Made by a program: the position numbers and the translations under genes. From Chitinophagaceae bacterium (lineage in GTDB: Bacteria; Bacteroidota; Bacteroidia; Chitinophagales; Chitinophagaceae), in contig JADKAZ010000015.1 of NCBI GenBank assembly GCA_016719015.1, positions 1 through 64,000 on the forward strand: 64,000 nt of DNA, written 5' to 3'. The notes under the pieces were generated by a model. That model made no database searches, was not told the origin of the DNA, and worked only from the letters and a program-made list of their open reading frames with translations. Each line of letters starts with the position of its first letter. Position 1 is the first letter of the stretch. Below are positions 55,023-63,930 of this stretch, piece after piece.

Positions 55023-56147
55023 ATGCAGTTAAACGATCTATACGACAAGGCAGCCCGTTTCGGCTTTTTATCTGTTGAAGAAGGTGTGTACCTCTATCAT
55101 CATGCCCCGCTGGCCGACCTGATGTTTATTGCCGATGAGTTGCGAAAAAAGCAAGTGCCCCATGGCAAAGTAACCTGGCAGATAGACCGCAATGTGAATA
55201 CAACCAATGTATGTATTGCCAATTGTAAGTTTTGCAATTTTTACCGCATACCCGGACATGCTGAAGCATATATTACTGATATGCCGACTTACCGTAAAAA
55301 AATTGAAGAGACCTTAAAATGGGGCGGTGACCAGTTATTATTACAGGGCGGGCATCATCCTGAGCTGGGCTTACAATATTATGTGGACACATTCAGCCAG
55401 ATAAAAAAAGAATTTCCAACGATCAAGCTGCATACACTCGGCCCGCCGGAAGTAGCCCATATCACCAAATTAGAAAAGAGTACACACCGGGAAGTGCTGG
55501 CAGCATTAAAAGAAGCCGGTATGGATTCATTGCCCGGTGCCGGTGCCGAAATTTTAATTGATCGGGTAAGACGATTGATCAGCAAAGGAAAATGCGGCGC
55601 ACAGGAATGGCTCGACATTATGCATGAAGCACATAAATTAAATATCACCACTTCTGCAACGATGATGTTTGGTCATGTGGAAACGATCGAAGAACGTTTT
55701 GAGCATTTAGTAAAAATAAGAGAAGTGCAAAGCCGCAAACCAGAAGAAGCAAAAGGTTTTCTCGCTTTCATCCCCTGGACCTTCCAGGATGTTGATACAT
55801 TGCTGACAAAGATCCGCGGTGTTCAAAATCTTACTACACCGGAAGAATATATCCGGATGATTGCCCTTAGCCGCATCATGCTGCCGAATATAAAAAACAT
55901 ACAGGCCAGCTGGTTAACGGTGGGTAAACAAACGGCGGAGATCTGTTTACATGCCGGTGCTAATGATTTCGGTTCTATTATGCTCGAAGAAAATGTAGTG
56001 AGTGCCGCCGGTGCACCGCATCGCTTTACTTACAAGTCTATACAGGAAGCTATCCGTGAAGCAGGTTTTGAACCGCAGTTGAGAAACCAGCAGTATGAGT
56101 GGAGAGAGATTCCGGAGATGATTGAAGAGCAGGTGATTGATTATTAA
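55023..56147 (+). CDS. mqnC: Cyclic dehypoxanthinyl futalosine synthase
   Basis: Protein of 374 residues, a radical SAM enzyme of the MqnC/CofH group. The 4Fe-4S motif CxxxCxxC is at residues 64-71 (VCIANCKFCNFYR). The later features GGDQLLLQGGHHPELGLQYY, LPGAGAEILIDRVRR and GHVETIEERFEHLVKIREVQ match MqnC, which cyclises dehypoxanthine futalosine in the futalosine route to menaquinone. This implies that the organism makes menaquinone by the mqn pathway rather than by men genes; other mqn genes are not in the window. An inverted repeat begins at its stop codon. Confidence 0.9.
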   Translation: MQLNDLYDKAARFGFLSVEEGVYLYHHAPLADLMFIADELRKKQVPHGKVTWQIDRNVNTTNVCIANCKFCNFYRIPGHAEAYITDMPTYRKKIEETLKWGGDQLLLQGGHHPELGLQYYVDTFSQIKKEFPTIKLHTLGPPEVAHITKLEKSTHREVLAALKEAGMDSLPGAGAEILIDRVRRLISKGKCGAQEWLDIMHEAHKLNITTSATMMFGHVETIEERFEHLVKIREVQSRKPEEAKGFLAFIPWTFQDVDTLLTKIRGVQNLTTPEEYIRMIALSRIMLPNIKNIQASWLTVGKQTAEICLHAGANDFGSIMLEENVVSAAGAPHRFTYKSIQEAIREAGFEPQLRNQQYEWREIPEMIEEQVIDY

Positions 56148-56284
56148 CCCCAACCCCTAAAGGGGCTATGTGGGAAATGCATATTGATTGAAAATATTTT
56201 TATTAACTATCCGAACTAACAATGTTGAATTGCGATAAAACATTTTGAAAGTTCGGAGTCTAAAAGCCCCTTTAGGGGTTGGGG
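56148..56284. repeat. 137-bp element bounded by a perfect 20-bp inverted repeat
   Basis: The arms ccccaacccctaaaggggct (56148-56167) and its exact reverse complement (56265-56284) enclose 97 bases of AT-rich DNA with no gene. The left arm abuts the mqnC stop (last base 56147) and the right arm ends 4 bases before the DUF3817 start (56289). Each arm also contains a small hairpin (cccctaaagggg). Confidence 0.75.
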
Positions 56285-56288
56285 TACT

Positions 56289-56591
56289 ATGAAAAAAACA
56301 TATAGCCGGTTTAGAAAAATAGCATTTATAGAAGGTATTTCCTTTTTGATCTTATTAGGCATTGCCATGCCGTTAAAATATTTTGCTGATATGCCCATGG
56401 CAGTTACTGTTATTGGTGGATTGCATGGTGTTTTATTTGTTGGTTTAGCGGTTGCGGCCTACCTGGTAAAAGATCAGTACAATAAATCTTTTGGTTGGGG
56501 ATTAAAAGTGTTTGTTGCATCTATTATTCCTTTTGGCACTTTTTATATGGATAAGGAGTGGAAGAAAGAAGAGGCGGCTGTTACAGCTTGA
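56289..56591 (+). CDS. DUF3817 small membrane protein
   Basis: Protein of 100 residues, starting MKKTYSRFRKIAFIEGISFL with about three hydrophobic segments. The family features are FRKIAFIEGISFLILLGIAM and VIGGLHGVLFVGLAVAAYLV, then a cytoplasmic charged end (MDKEWKKEEAAV). DUF3817 proteins are short inner-membrane proteins of unknown function. Transcription from mqnC could continue into it across the 137-base repeat. Confidence 0.85.
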   Translation: MKKTYSRFRKIAFIEGISFLILLGIAMPLKYFADMPMAVTVIGGLHGVLFVGLAVAAYLVKDQYNKSFGWGLKVFVASIIPFGTFYMDKEWKKEEAAVTA

Positions 56592-56615
56592 GATTGCTTT
56601 TCTTAAGTTTACTTA

Positions 56616-57044
56616 ATGAAGACAATATTAATAATATCAATGATTGTCGTTTGTATTGGTTGTTCAAGTAGCGATGAAAAAAATGGAATTTCATATTACT
56701 ATCTATTGTATGGGAACCAAACTAACCATTTCGACACTATAAAATTTTCAGAATTTAATAAAATAGATACCGCTGATAGTTTGATCGCTAAAGATTATTT
56801 TGAATTGAACAATCAGTTTCATTTAATAACCGCTTACACTTCGGATGATCATGCGGCTACTGATGGAGGAGTTTTTTATTATACTTTAGATAGTATTGGT
56901 ATAATTTATCATAGAAGTACAACCTGGAGGAATTTTATTCTATTACATAGCAATAATGACAGTATTAATAAACTGATAAGTATTTGTTTAGGGAGAATTC
57001 TGATAAAACCAGAGTTGAAATGCTATCAGTGTCCTTCAAAATAA
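56616..57044 (+). CDS. Hypothetical lipoprotein
   Basis: Protein of 142 residues with a lipoprotein signal (MKTILIISMIVVCIGC, lipidated Cys16). The mature part is rich in Tyr, Asp and Ile (ISYYYLLYGNQTNHFDTIKF, then GGVFYYTLDSIGIIYHRSTT) and is probably beta-rich. It begins 24 bases after the DUF3817 gene. Its lower GC content and atypical amino acid use hint at acquired or fast-evolving sequence. No family is recognised. Confidence 0.65.
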   Translation: MKTILIISMIVVCIGCSSSDEKNGISYYYLLYGNQTNHFDTIKFSEFNKIDTADSLIAKDYFELNNQFHLITAYTSDDHAATDGGVFYYTLDSIGIIYHRSTTWRNFILLHSNNDSINKLISICLGRILIKPELKCYQCPSK

Positions 57045-57141
57045 TTCAGCACAACAGAAAACTCCCAACCTTATACTTTCTTTAGAAAATCACCCCCATA
57101 TTAATTCTTACCTTCATAGTCGCTAATTAAATCATACGGCT

Positions 57142-57606
57142 ATGAAGAAGTACCTCATTATACTATCCGCCTGTTTGGTAATTATTTCCTGTAATAATAA
57201 AGCAGACCAGCCCGGTGCTGATGACGATACCGCTACTGCTGCTGAACTTGTATATAGCTGGCAAGCGGTGCTGAATGATTCTACCGGACGATTGGAAATG
57301 AAAAAATCAGAAGCTGCCGGACCCGATTCATTAAGTCCTGCCGCTGTCATCACCTATTTAAATACATTGAATACGAATGTCCGGCTGGAACTGGTAAAAA
57401 CATCCGGCGACACGGTCTATGTAAAAATTCCCGAGGCCATGTACCTTACCCAGCAGATGGGCTCCAGCGGACCTACGATGTATTTTTCTGAAGCTGTCTA
57501 TAATCTTACAGAAATCCCGGGTATCAAATATGTGAATTTTGATTTTGAGGAAGGCGATCATGCTTCACCCGGCACCCTGAACAGGGATAGTTTTAACAAC
57601 GAATAA
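57142..57606 (+). CDS. Hypothetical lipoprotein, possible GerMN-like fold
   Basis: Protein of 154 residues with a lipobox (VIISC, Cys17). The mature region contains AVITYLNTLNTNVRLELVKT, VYVKIPEAMYLTQQMGSSGP and a closing YVNFDFEEGDHASPGTLNRD. The alternation of short strands with a helix containing QQMGSSGP is somewhat like GerMN-type envelope domains, but this is a weak impression. It ends at a terminator shared with the cytochrome gene. Confidence 0.65.
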   Translation: MKKYLIILSACLVIISCNNKADQPGADDDTATAAELVYSWQAVLNDSTGRLEMKKSEAAGPDSLSPAAVITYLNTLNTNVRLELVKTSGDTVYVKIPEAMYLTQQMGSSGPTMYFSEAVYNLTEIPGIKYVNFDFEEGDHASPGTLNRDSFNNE

Positions 57607-57643
57607 AAAACCCCGCTACACCAAAGGCGCAGACGGGGTCTTT
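57605..57643. terminator. Bidirectional terminator hairpin
   Basis: ACCCCG and CGGGGT pair around a 17-19 base loop, with A-runs before and a short T-run and A-run after. It lies between the convergent lipoprotein and cytochrome c genes. Confidence 0.6.
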
Positions 57644-57662
57644 AAAAAAATAAAAATCGTCC

Positions 57663-58634
57663 TTATTTCGGATACTTCTCAACAAGATTGCTGACAGGTT
57701 TTGTTGTTCGCAGGTATGCGTAAATAGCTTTCAGGTCTTTATCGGTCATTCCTGCATATTCAGAAAGAGGCATCACCGTGTTTTGTTTGCCCGGGTTATA
57801 ATTATATGATTTTTCTTCCCGGTAGACAGTAAACTTGTTCATAAATCTTTCTTCTGTCCAGCTGCCAATACCCGTAAGTGAGTCGGATGAAATATTAGCA
57901 GCATTGACTTTACATTCACCCACGTTAAATGTATTACCGCCGCCATACATCCGGGCAAAATCAAGTTGTCCTTTCACAAAAGGTGTATGACAGGTAGCAC
58001 AGTCAGCTACCGTACTCATGTATTCTCCATATTTTACTATATCAGATTCCGGAGGACGAACATTATTATCAACGGAGGCTTGCAAGGCTGGTCCTGGATA
58101 TGCCATACTGATAGGAATCATCAACTGCCTGTCATTGACTTTGTTTTTGATTGGCTTCAGTGTTCTCAGGTAGGCAACAATAGCCAGCAAATCATCTTTG
58201 GCCATCCTGTTGAAATTAGCATACGGCATGATCGGGAAAAGTGTATCACCGTTTTTGCGGATGCCATGGGTGATGGCCCGTAAGACTTCATCATCTGTCC
58301 AGGTACCGATGCCGGTTTCATTATCCGGAGTAATGTTTTTCCCATACAAAGTACCCGGAATGGCAGCAAGAATTTTATTATCAAATAATTCACCGCCGCC
58401 GCCTTCTGTTCCCGGGACAACCGGGCCGGAATATTTTGTAAAATCCCTTGTACTGTGACAGTGAATACAGGCCGCAACATGATTGGCCAGGTAGTCTCCC
58501 CTTTCCACTACTTTTTTCAGGGAATCATTTTGATCAGCCACTTTAGGTTCTGATTTGTTATTGTTGCAGGCCGGAAAAAAGGCAGCCATACAAATGACGG
58601 AGCAGATCGCCGTCAGAGCAATTAATTTTTTCAT
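57663..58634 (-). CDS. Dihaem cytochrome c lipoprotein
   Basis: Protein of 323 residues. A lipobox (FFPAC, Cys23) suggests membrane anchoring. Two c-type haem sites are clear: CIHCH at 56-60 and CATCH at 212-216, with candidate methionine ligands in LFPIMPYANF and NTVMPLSEY. Two cytochrome c domains of similar layout, each ending DLLAIVAYLRTLKP or DLKAIYAYLRTTKP, point to an internal duplication. It acts in periplasmic electron transfer; the partner dehydrogenase is not in the window. Confidence 0.9.
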   Translation of the reverse strand: MKKLIALTAICSVICMAAFFPACNNNKSEPKVADQNDSLKKVVERGDYLANHVAACIHCHSTRDFTKYSGPVVPGTEGGGGELFDNKILAAIPGTLYGKNITPDNETGIGTWTDDEVLRAITHGIRKNGDTLFPIMPYANFNRMAKDDLLAIVAYLRTLKPIKNKVNDRQLMIPISMAYPGPALQASVDNNVRPPESDIVKYGEYMSTVADCATCHTPFVKGQLDFARMYGGGNTFNVGECKVNAANISSDSLTGIGSWTEERFMNKFTVYREEKSYNYNPGKQNTVMPLSEYAGMTDKDLKAIYAYLRTTKPVSNLVEKYPK

Positions 58635-58741
58635 GTTGGTTGTTGGTTTAAGTTGCTAAAAAAAATAAAGCAGTAAAAGGTAGAAAAGTTTTTTGAAAAA
58701 ATGCCAAAAATATAGTCCTAAAAACTGGCCGGTGAAATCTT

Positions 58742-59950
58742 TTAGTTCAGAACATAACCCAAGCTGAACGTCAGCGGCACTTTTACCCCGTTATTCTCCG
58801 AAAAAATATTTCCATTGGAGAAATGGGCAATGCGAAGCCCTGCATTGAGGTTCTTTTTCTTGCCGGTAAACATGCCTATTCCCATTGCATCGTAGAAGGT
58901 AAATTTCTTGCCGGTTGTTTCGTTATCAATTAATGTTTTTGATATGTAAGTTGGCCCGGCAACAGTATATTCAAAAAATAAGTCCGTTTTGGGTGAACGG
59001 AATGCAGTAAACCGTAAAACGGGATACAATGATAGGGTGAGAAACTTATCGTTATTGTTCCTGCTTCTCCAAAAACCCATGCCTGCCCCCCAGTCTAATG
59101 AAAAGACTTTGCGGGCATGGAATACATTTCGCTGATAATTGACAGAAAAACCTTCTTTTAAATGAGCGGCCCCACCCCAGAACAAAGGCAATGTCTTTGA
59201 AAACAAATCATTTACTCCGTAGCCGGGTGCATTGGTTGTATAGCTTGCCTGAATAAAATGCTTCGCAAAATAATAACCGCTTCTGATATTACTTGTCGTT
59301 TTTTCTTTAGAAAGTTCTTTCAGGTGATAATTAAACCCGGCAGAATAAAAAGTTATTTGAGGTTGCTTTTCTTTTTTATTAGCTGGTGACCAGGCTGTGC
59401 TGAGTTGTAATTCCCATCTCTTGTTCAGATGATATTGCAAAGCCCCGCCAAACAAACCGGTGGCATACGTCGCATTTTTAATAACAGGTTTGTAATCTAT
59501 TTCAAATCCTTTCCTGGTAATAACGCCAAGACCTGCTTCGCCAAACACGGTCAATTTTTTAGTGAGAGGAAAATGTGTCGCAATTGTTAACCCCCCGACA
59601 TTCATCCAAACAGAATGGCTTGACTGGTCACCATTAATATTTTTATAAGTAACCCAGTCCACAGGTCTCATATAGCTGATTTGTGCCGATACATATTTAT
59701 TGAATTGATGACCGAATAGTATGAGCCGGGGTGCCATATGAGGGACTGTTATTGATTCGACAACGAAGCCTGGTTCAAGTTGAGCAGCCGAAAAAGGGTA
59801 ATTGATATAACCCATATGGAGGCCAAAATAAGAGTTCTTTAATCCCCATGGATATTGGATCCTCTTTTCACCCGGTTGTGCGGTTACAGATAAACATGGT
59901 AGCAGCACTATCATCAGCAGTAAAATCACCAACGCCTTTTTTTTCTGCAT
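58742..59950 (-). CDS. Outer-membrane protein with C-terminal PagL-like (acyloxyacyl hydrolase/lipid A deacylase) motif
   Basis: Protein of 402 residues with a signal peptide ending SVTAQ. The body is beta-strand rich with alternating hydrophobic residues, consistent with one or two outer-membrane barrels. The last 35 residues resemble PagL: GLRIAHFSNGNIFSENNG then LTFSLGY, where PagL uses H-x-S-N and a following Glu as its active site (His376, Ser378; Glu385 is a candidate). PagL removes the 3-O acyl chain of lipid A. Its length is about twice that of stand-alone PagL, so an N-terminal barrel domain seems fused. The activity is unverified. Confidence 0.72.
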   Translation of the reverse strand: MQKKKALVILLLMIVLLPCLSVTAQPGEKRIQYPWGLKNSYFGLHMGYINYPFSAAQLEPGFVVESITVPHMAPRLILFGHQFNKYVSAQISYMRPVDWVTYKNINGDQSSHSVWMNVGGLTIATHFPLTKKLTVFGEAGLGVITRKGFEIDYKPVIKNATYATGLFGGALQYHLNKRWELQLSTAWSPANKKEKQPQITFYSAGFNYHLKELSKEKTTSNIRSGYYFAKHFIQASYTTNAPGYGVNDLFSKTLPLFWGGAAHLKEGFSVNYQRNVFHARKVFSLDWGAGMGFWRSRNNNDKFLTLSLYPVLRFTAFRSPKTDLFFEYTVAGPTYISKTLIDNETTGKKFTFYDAMGIGMFTGKKKNLNAGLRIAHFSNGNIFSENNGVKVPLTFSLGYVLN

Positions 59951-59965
59951 TGCTATTATTTGTTT

Positions 59966-61093
59966 CTACAATAATTGTTTTACTTCCATTTGATCATCAA
60001 GCACCACCATCCGGGCATTATAGCCTGTATCAATCTTACCCAACTCCTTTGATCCTAAAACTCTGGCGGGATACAGACTGCACATCCTGAGGGCTTCGCC
60101 CAATCCAATAGCGCCAAAGTTAACCAGGTTTTGAACGGCTTTTGCCATCGTAAGTGCAGAGCCGCTGAGAATATTATCTGCTTCATACTTATCGCCAACA
60201 GGTTGGTGCTGGTAATGTCCTTTGGTAGTTTCCGTTACTGCATCGGTGATAACAAACAATCTCTCTTTCATTACCTGCTTGGCGATCCGTATTGCCGCAT
60301 AGTCCACATGATGTCCATCCGGAATAATACTGGCCATTACAGTAGCATCATCCATGGCGGCACCCACCAATCCGGGTTGCCGGTGCTGCAGCGGACTCAT
60401 TGCATTATATAAATGTGTAACCGCTGTGATGCCGTTTGAAAAACCTGTTTTGGCTTCTGCATAAGTAGCGTTACTGTGACCGGCTGATATAATTATATGA
60501 TGTGAAAGAATGAGATCAAGGATCTCTTTGCTGCAAACTTCCGGAGCAAGGGTGATCATCCTGATAACGCCTATACCATAATTCAGCAACTCTTCTGTTT
60601 CCTGAATGGTTGGTGGATGAATCAGTGCTTCAATATGTGCTCCTCTTTTTGCAGGATTGATCCACGGCCCTTCTAAATGCAATCCCAAAATACCTTCTCC
60701 GCCTTTACTCCAGTACTCTTTTACAGCATCAATACTTTTATAAAATACTTCTTTGGTATTAGTAGCAACGGTCGGCAGACAAAAGGCTGCGCCACCCTTT
60801 TCACAATACTCTTTTAATTTATACAAAGAATCAACTTCCGGGTAAACAGCCAGCAACTTGCCATAAGCTCCGTAAATCTGCAGATCAATAAAAGCCGGGG
60901 CAATGATGCAGTTATCGAATTGTTCAATATGTTGCGCCGATGTAAGTGAGGAAACAGGGACGATTGTTTCAATTCTATTACCGCTGACAATGATTGCATG
61001 GTTATTCAGCCAGTTTTCTCCAGTAAAAATTTTATCTGCACTATATATTTTAGTAGTTGCCACCGGGGCTGAAAGATAAATGATTAGCAGCAT
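59966..61093 (-). CDS. nagA: N-acetylglucosamine-6-phosphate deacetylase
   Basis: Protein of 375 residues, amidohydrolase superfamily. NagA features are clear: APAFIDLQIYGAYG, LHLEGPWINPAKRGAH (metal Glu), ISAGHSNATYAEA, AVTHLYNAMSPLQHRQPG, the FVITDAV catalytic Asp and LSGSALTMAKAVQNLVNFG. It releases acetate from GlcNAc-6-phosphate in amino-sugar catabolism or cell-wall recycling. The first ten residues (MLLIIYLSAP) are unusual for a cytoplasmic enzyme; a GTG at residue 11 (61063) could be the true start. The ATG directly follows the stop of the upstream gene, implying coupling. Confidence 0.9.
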   Translation of the reverse strand: MLLIIYLSAPVATTKIYSADKIFTGENWLNNHAIIVSGNRIETIVPVSSLTSAQHIEQFDNCIIAPAFIDLQIYGAYGKLLAVYPEVDSLYKLKEYCEKGGAAFCLPTVATNTKEVFYKSIDAVKEYWSKGGEGILGLHLEGPWINPAKRGAHIEALIHPPTIQETEELLNYGIGVIRMITLAPEVCSKEILDLILSHHIIISAGHSNATYAEAKTGFSNGITAVTHLYNAMSPLQHRQPGLVGAAMDDATVMASIIPDGHHVDYAAIRIAKQVMKERLFVITDAVTETTKGHYQHQPVGDKYEADNILSGSALTMAKAVQNLVNFGAIGLGEALRMCSLYPARVLGSKELGKIDTGYNARMVVLDDQMEVKQLL

Positions 61094-61645
61094 TTATCGC
61101 AAGCCAAACTCTTTCCTGTTAATGGTAAGAATAAAAGGTTGAACAGCTCTCAAAATTTCATCCGTGGCTTTTGTATTGATGGCCCTGTTGTATTGATGCA
61201 GGTCTAAACGCCGGGATGGCGGAACTTCTATATAACTATATCCTGTTCCAGATGCTGGATCATTATACCGGACAAATAAATCTGTTGGGGTGTCTTTTCT
61301 ATTGTATGTACAGTAATTAAATTTTACGATGTAGTGATTTTTAGCAAAATAATAGCCCGTATCATAACGATATCTATTGGGGTCGTTCTCCCCCATACCT
61401 TCGATTCGGATTTTCAAAAAATCATCATAATATAAAATCCTGCACAGATCTAAGATGTCTGCACCCAGCGATGTATCTAATATCAATTTTTTATTTACAT
61501 CTACCAATACCGGATCAAGCTTCTTCATCTCTTCTTTTCCGGCATCGGTTTTAATCATTATCATACCATCACAATCCCACGGGCAATGCTGTGCAGAAGT
61601 GGTAAGTGTTGCTATTAGCAGTATAAATAAAAATAAGTGTCGCAT
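61094..61645 (-). CDS. Exported hypothetical protein upstream of nagA
   Basis: Protein of 183 residues with a signal peptide (MRHLFLFILLIATLTTSAQ) and a mature start HCPWDCDGMIMIKTD with two cysteines. Other features are DFLKIRIEGMGENDPNRY, DTGYYFAKNHYIVKF and the C-terminal VPPSRRLDLHQYNRAIN. It is a soluble periplasmic or surface protein of unknown family. Its stop is immediately followed by the nagA ATG, so the two are probably translationally coupled. Confidence 0.65.
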   Translation of the reverse strand: MRHLFLFILLIATLTTSAQHCPWDCDGMIMIKTDAGKEEMKKLDPVLVDVNKKLILDTSLGADILDLCRILYYDDFLKIRIEGMGENDPNRYRYDTGYYFAKNHYIVKFNYCTYNRKDTPTDLFVRYNDPASGTGYSYIEVPPSRRLDLHQYNRAINTKATDEILRAVQPFILTINRKEFGLR

Positions 61646-61702
61646 AACAGGTGCTAAAGTTAGCGTAGTCTTTTAAATAGCCGCTACCGTTACCCGGGTA
61701 TT

Positions 61703-62392
61703 TCATCCCGCTACAAACCGGTAACCAATTCCTTTAATAGTGATGATCTCCAGAGAAGGATCGTCTTTGAGGTAACTGCGGATTTTTGTAATGTATACAT
61801 CGAGATTGCGGCTGTTGAAGAAGGAATCATTTCCCCAAAGCAGGTTGAGAATATCTTTCCGGTCAATAATAGTGGAGCGGTTCTCATATAACAATTTCAA
61901 CAACTCACTCTCCCGGTACGAAAGTTTCCTTTCTTCTTTTCCATTACTCAATATCTGCCGGTTGAGTTGAAAATTATATTTTCCGATGCTGGCAGTGCCA
62001 CCACTTATTTTTTGCGATCCTTCCTGTTTATTCTTCAACAGGTTTTGTATCCGTACGATCAGCTCTTCCATGCTGAATGGTTTGCGGATATAATCATTGC
62101 CCCCCAATGAAAATCCTTTCACTACATCCTCGGTTTGTGTTTTTGCCGTTAAGAAGATAATCGGTACATCTTCATCCAGCTCCCGTATTTCGTCAGCGAT
62201 CGTAAAACCATCTTTATTGGGAAGCATAATATCCAGTACACAGATATCAGGTTTTGTTTTTTTAAAAAGCTCCGTGGCTTTTGCACCGTCACTTTCCATG
62301 ATGACTTCAAAGTTGCGGCTCTCTAAACTCTCTTTCACAATTTTGCCCAAAAAGAGTTCGTCTTCCACATAAAAAACTTTTGTCTTGCTCAT
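61703..62392 (-). CDS. OmpR-family response regulator (RprY-like)
   Basis: Protein of 229 residues. The receiver domain has the acidic pair in VEDE, phospho-acceptor Asp54 in CVLDIMLPNKDGF, Thr/Ala in FLTAKTQT and Lys104 in YIRKPFS. A winged-helix DNA-binding domain follows (LSYRESELLKLLYENRSTII, RNLDVYITKIRSYLKDD). The arrangement resembles RprY of Bacteroides. It overlaps the kinase gene by 4 bases, so the two form one two-component system. The target genes are unknown. Confidence 0.92.
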   Translation of the reverse strand: MSKTKVFYVEDELFLGKIVKESLESRNFEVIMESDGAKATELFKKTKPDICVLDIMLPNKDGFTIADEIRELDEDVPIIFLTAKTQTEDVVKGFSLGGNDYIRKPFSMEELIVRIQNLLKNKQEGSQKISGGTASIGKYNFQLNRQILSNGKEERKLSYRESELLKLLYENRSTIIDRKDILNLLWGNDSFFNSRNLDVYITKIRSYLKDDPSLEIITIKGIGYRFVAG

Positions 62393-63930
62393 AGCTTGTT
62401 CTTTGGCAGTGTGATGGTAAATATTGTCCCGGTATCCGGCTGACTTTCTATATAGATCGTACCGTTATGTTTTTGTATTACCTGTGCCACATAGCTCAAT
62501 CCCAATCCGTAGCCTTTTGCATTATGTGTATCACCATGCGGTATGCGGAAAAATTTATCGAATACTTTGTCTTTGTATTCCTGTGGAATACCAATACCAT
62601 TATCAGCTACATTTAAAACGATATTCTCTTCATTTCCCCGCAAATCGATTTTTATGGACGGTTCTTCTTTACTGTATTTGAGGGCATTGTCAAGCAAATT
62701 AAAAATCACACTCAATAAATGCAGCCTGTCGCCCTGTAGTGTCAGGTCACCATCCCGGGTAACAATTACACTTGCATGATTTTTTTCTAACTGCAGCTTT
62801 AAAGAATCCACTACTTCATTGACCACCTCATCAAGATTAAACGTTTCATATTTCAACTCCACTTCTTTCTTCTCAAACATAGAAAGCTTGAGTACTTTAT
62901 CTACCAGCAGGCTGAGACGTTGTAGTTCATTGGAAGAAATATCAAGATATTCCTTTGTCCGCTGCGGATCCTGGATAGCATTAAAATTTTTCAATGCTTC
63001 AATCGCCACTCCCACAGTTGCGATTGGTGTTTTTAATTCATGAGTGATATTGCTGATGAATTCATTTTTCAGTGCGGCCAGTCGTTGTTGTTTCAGCAGG
63101 TTCCGGTATAGTAATACAAAAGAGAGAATGGTGATTCCTAATAAAAGAATAGAAAATAAAATAGGTTGGGTAATCTGTTTCAGCAGGTAAGGGAATGTAT
63201 TACCCAATTGTAATTTATAAGTAACCGGGTTGGCCAACCCAACAGTCACTTCATTAAAAGCTGGTTCATCATCAACGTCCGCACTGTCTGTTTCTATTAT
63301 AGTAAAAGGAATATTGAGTTTTTCTTCTTTCAGTGCTTTACTGTAAGCCGAATCAATTTCACTTATCCGCAGAGAATCCTGCAAAGAGTCTACACCATAT
63401 AATAAGCTGAAGATGCGGTCACCTTTTCCAGCGGAGCCCTGTAATTGACTCTCAAATTTTTTTGTCTCACCTTCCACCTTTACAGAACTGTTATTCATAG
63501 AAATAGTTACCATTCCCGGCTTACCGCCAGAGTGGGCTTTCAATGAATCTTTTAGCCTGTTTCTGATAACATTAATAGTAGAAACGATTTCCTGCTTTGG
63601 TTGAAGACGGACACGGACCTGCTCTCCATCTTTTTCATGCATTACAATTTTCATCTTGCCGTTACTGCTATCTTTTCCATTCCATGTTACCCCGTCTAAG
63701 TTTAATTTGGCCACCTGCAATTCAAGTATCGTTTCCCGGAAAGCCATTTCCGTCTTTATGGCTAAGGATTTTTTTTCCCGTGCATAATTCTGCTTCAGCC
63801 AGTATAACTGGAAGCCGGTGATACCCAAAATGGCAACACCCATCAATAGTGCTAACCAACGGATTCCTCCCCCAAACCCTCTGATGGAGGGGCTTAGCAA
63901 AGTTTTTTTATTGGAAGATTTTGAGACCAT
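62389..63930 (-). CDS. Sensor histidine kinase (RprX-like)
   Basis: Protein of 513 residues with two membrane helices (about 25-45 and 255-276) framing a periplasmic sensor region. The H-box NEFISNITHELKTPIATV has phospho-His297. The N-box HLLSVIFNLLDNALKYS, G1 VADNGIGIP and G2 GYGLGLSYV define the ATP-binding domain. It is paired with the OmpR-type regulator. Residues 11-24 (LLSPSIRGFGGGIR) before the first helix are encoded by a C/G-rich repeat at about 63860-63899, so the repeat has been incorporated into the cytoplasmic N-terminus, or the real start lies downstream of it. Confidence 0.9.
   Translation of the reverse strand: MVSKSSNKKTLLSPSIRGFGGGIRWLALLMGVAILGITGFQLYWLKQNYAREKKSLAIKTEMAFRETILELQVAKLNLDGVTWNGKDSSNGKMKIVMHEKDGEQVRVRLQPKQEIVSTINVIRNRLKDSLKAHSGGKPGMVTISMNNSSVKVEGETKKFESQLQGSAGKGDRIFSLLYGVDSLQDSLRISEIDSAYSKALKEEKLNIPFTIIETDSADVDDEPAFNEVTVGLANPVTYKLQLGNTFPYLLKQITQPILFSILLLGITILSFVLLYRNLLKQQRLAALKNEFISNITHELKTPIATVGVAIEALKNFNAIQDPQRTKEYLDISSNELQRLSLLVDKVLKLSMFEKKEVELKYETFNLDEVVNEVVDSLKLQLEKNHASVIVTRDGDLTLQGDRLHLLSVIFNLLDNALKYSKEEPSIKIDLRGNEENIVLNVADNGIGIPQEYKDKVFDKFFRIPHGDTHNAKGYGLGLSYVAQVIQKHNGTIYIESQPDTGTIFTITLPKNKL
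63860..63899. repeat. C/G-rich dispersed repeat within the kinase N-terminus
   Basis: The sequence cctcccccaaaccctctgat followed by ggaggggcttagc is related to the arms at 49727-49861 (agggggct and cccccttc types) and to the repeats around 38238-38357. It is translated as residues 11-24 of the kinase. It is a single arm with no recognisable partner here. Confidence 0.5.
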
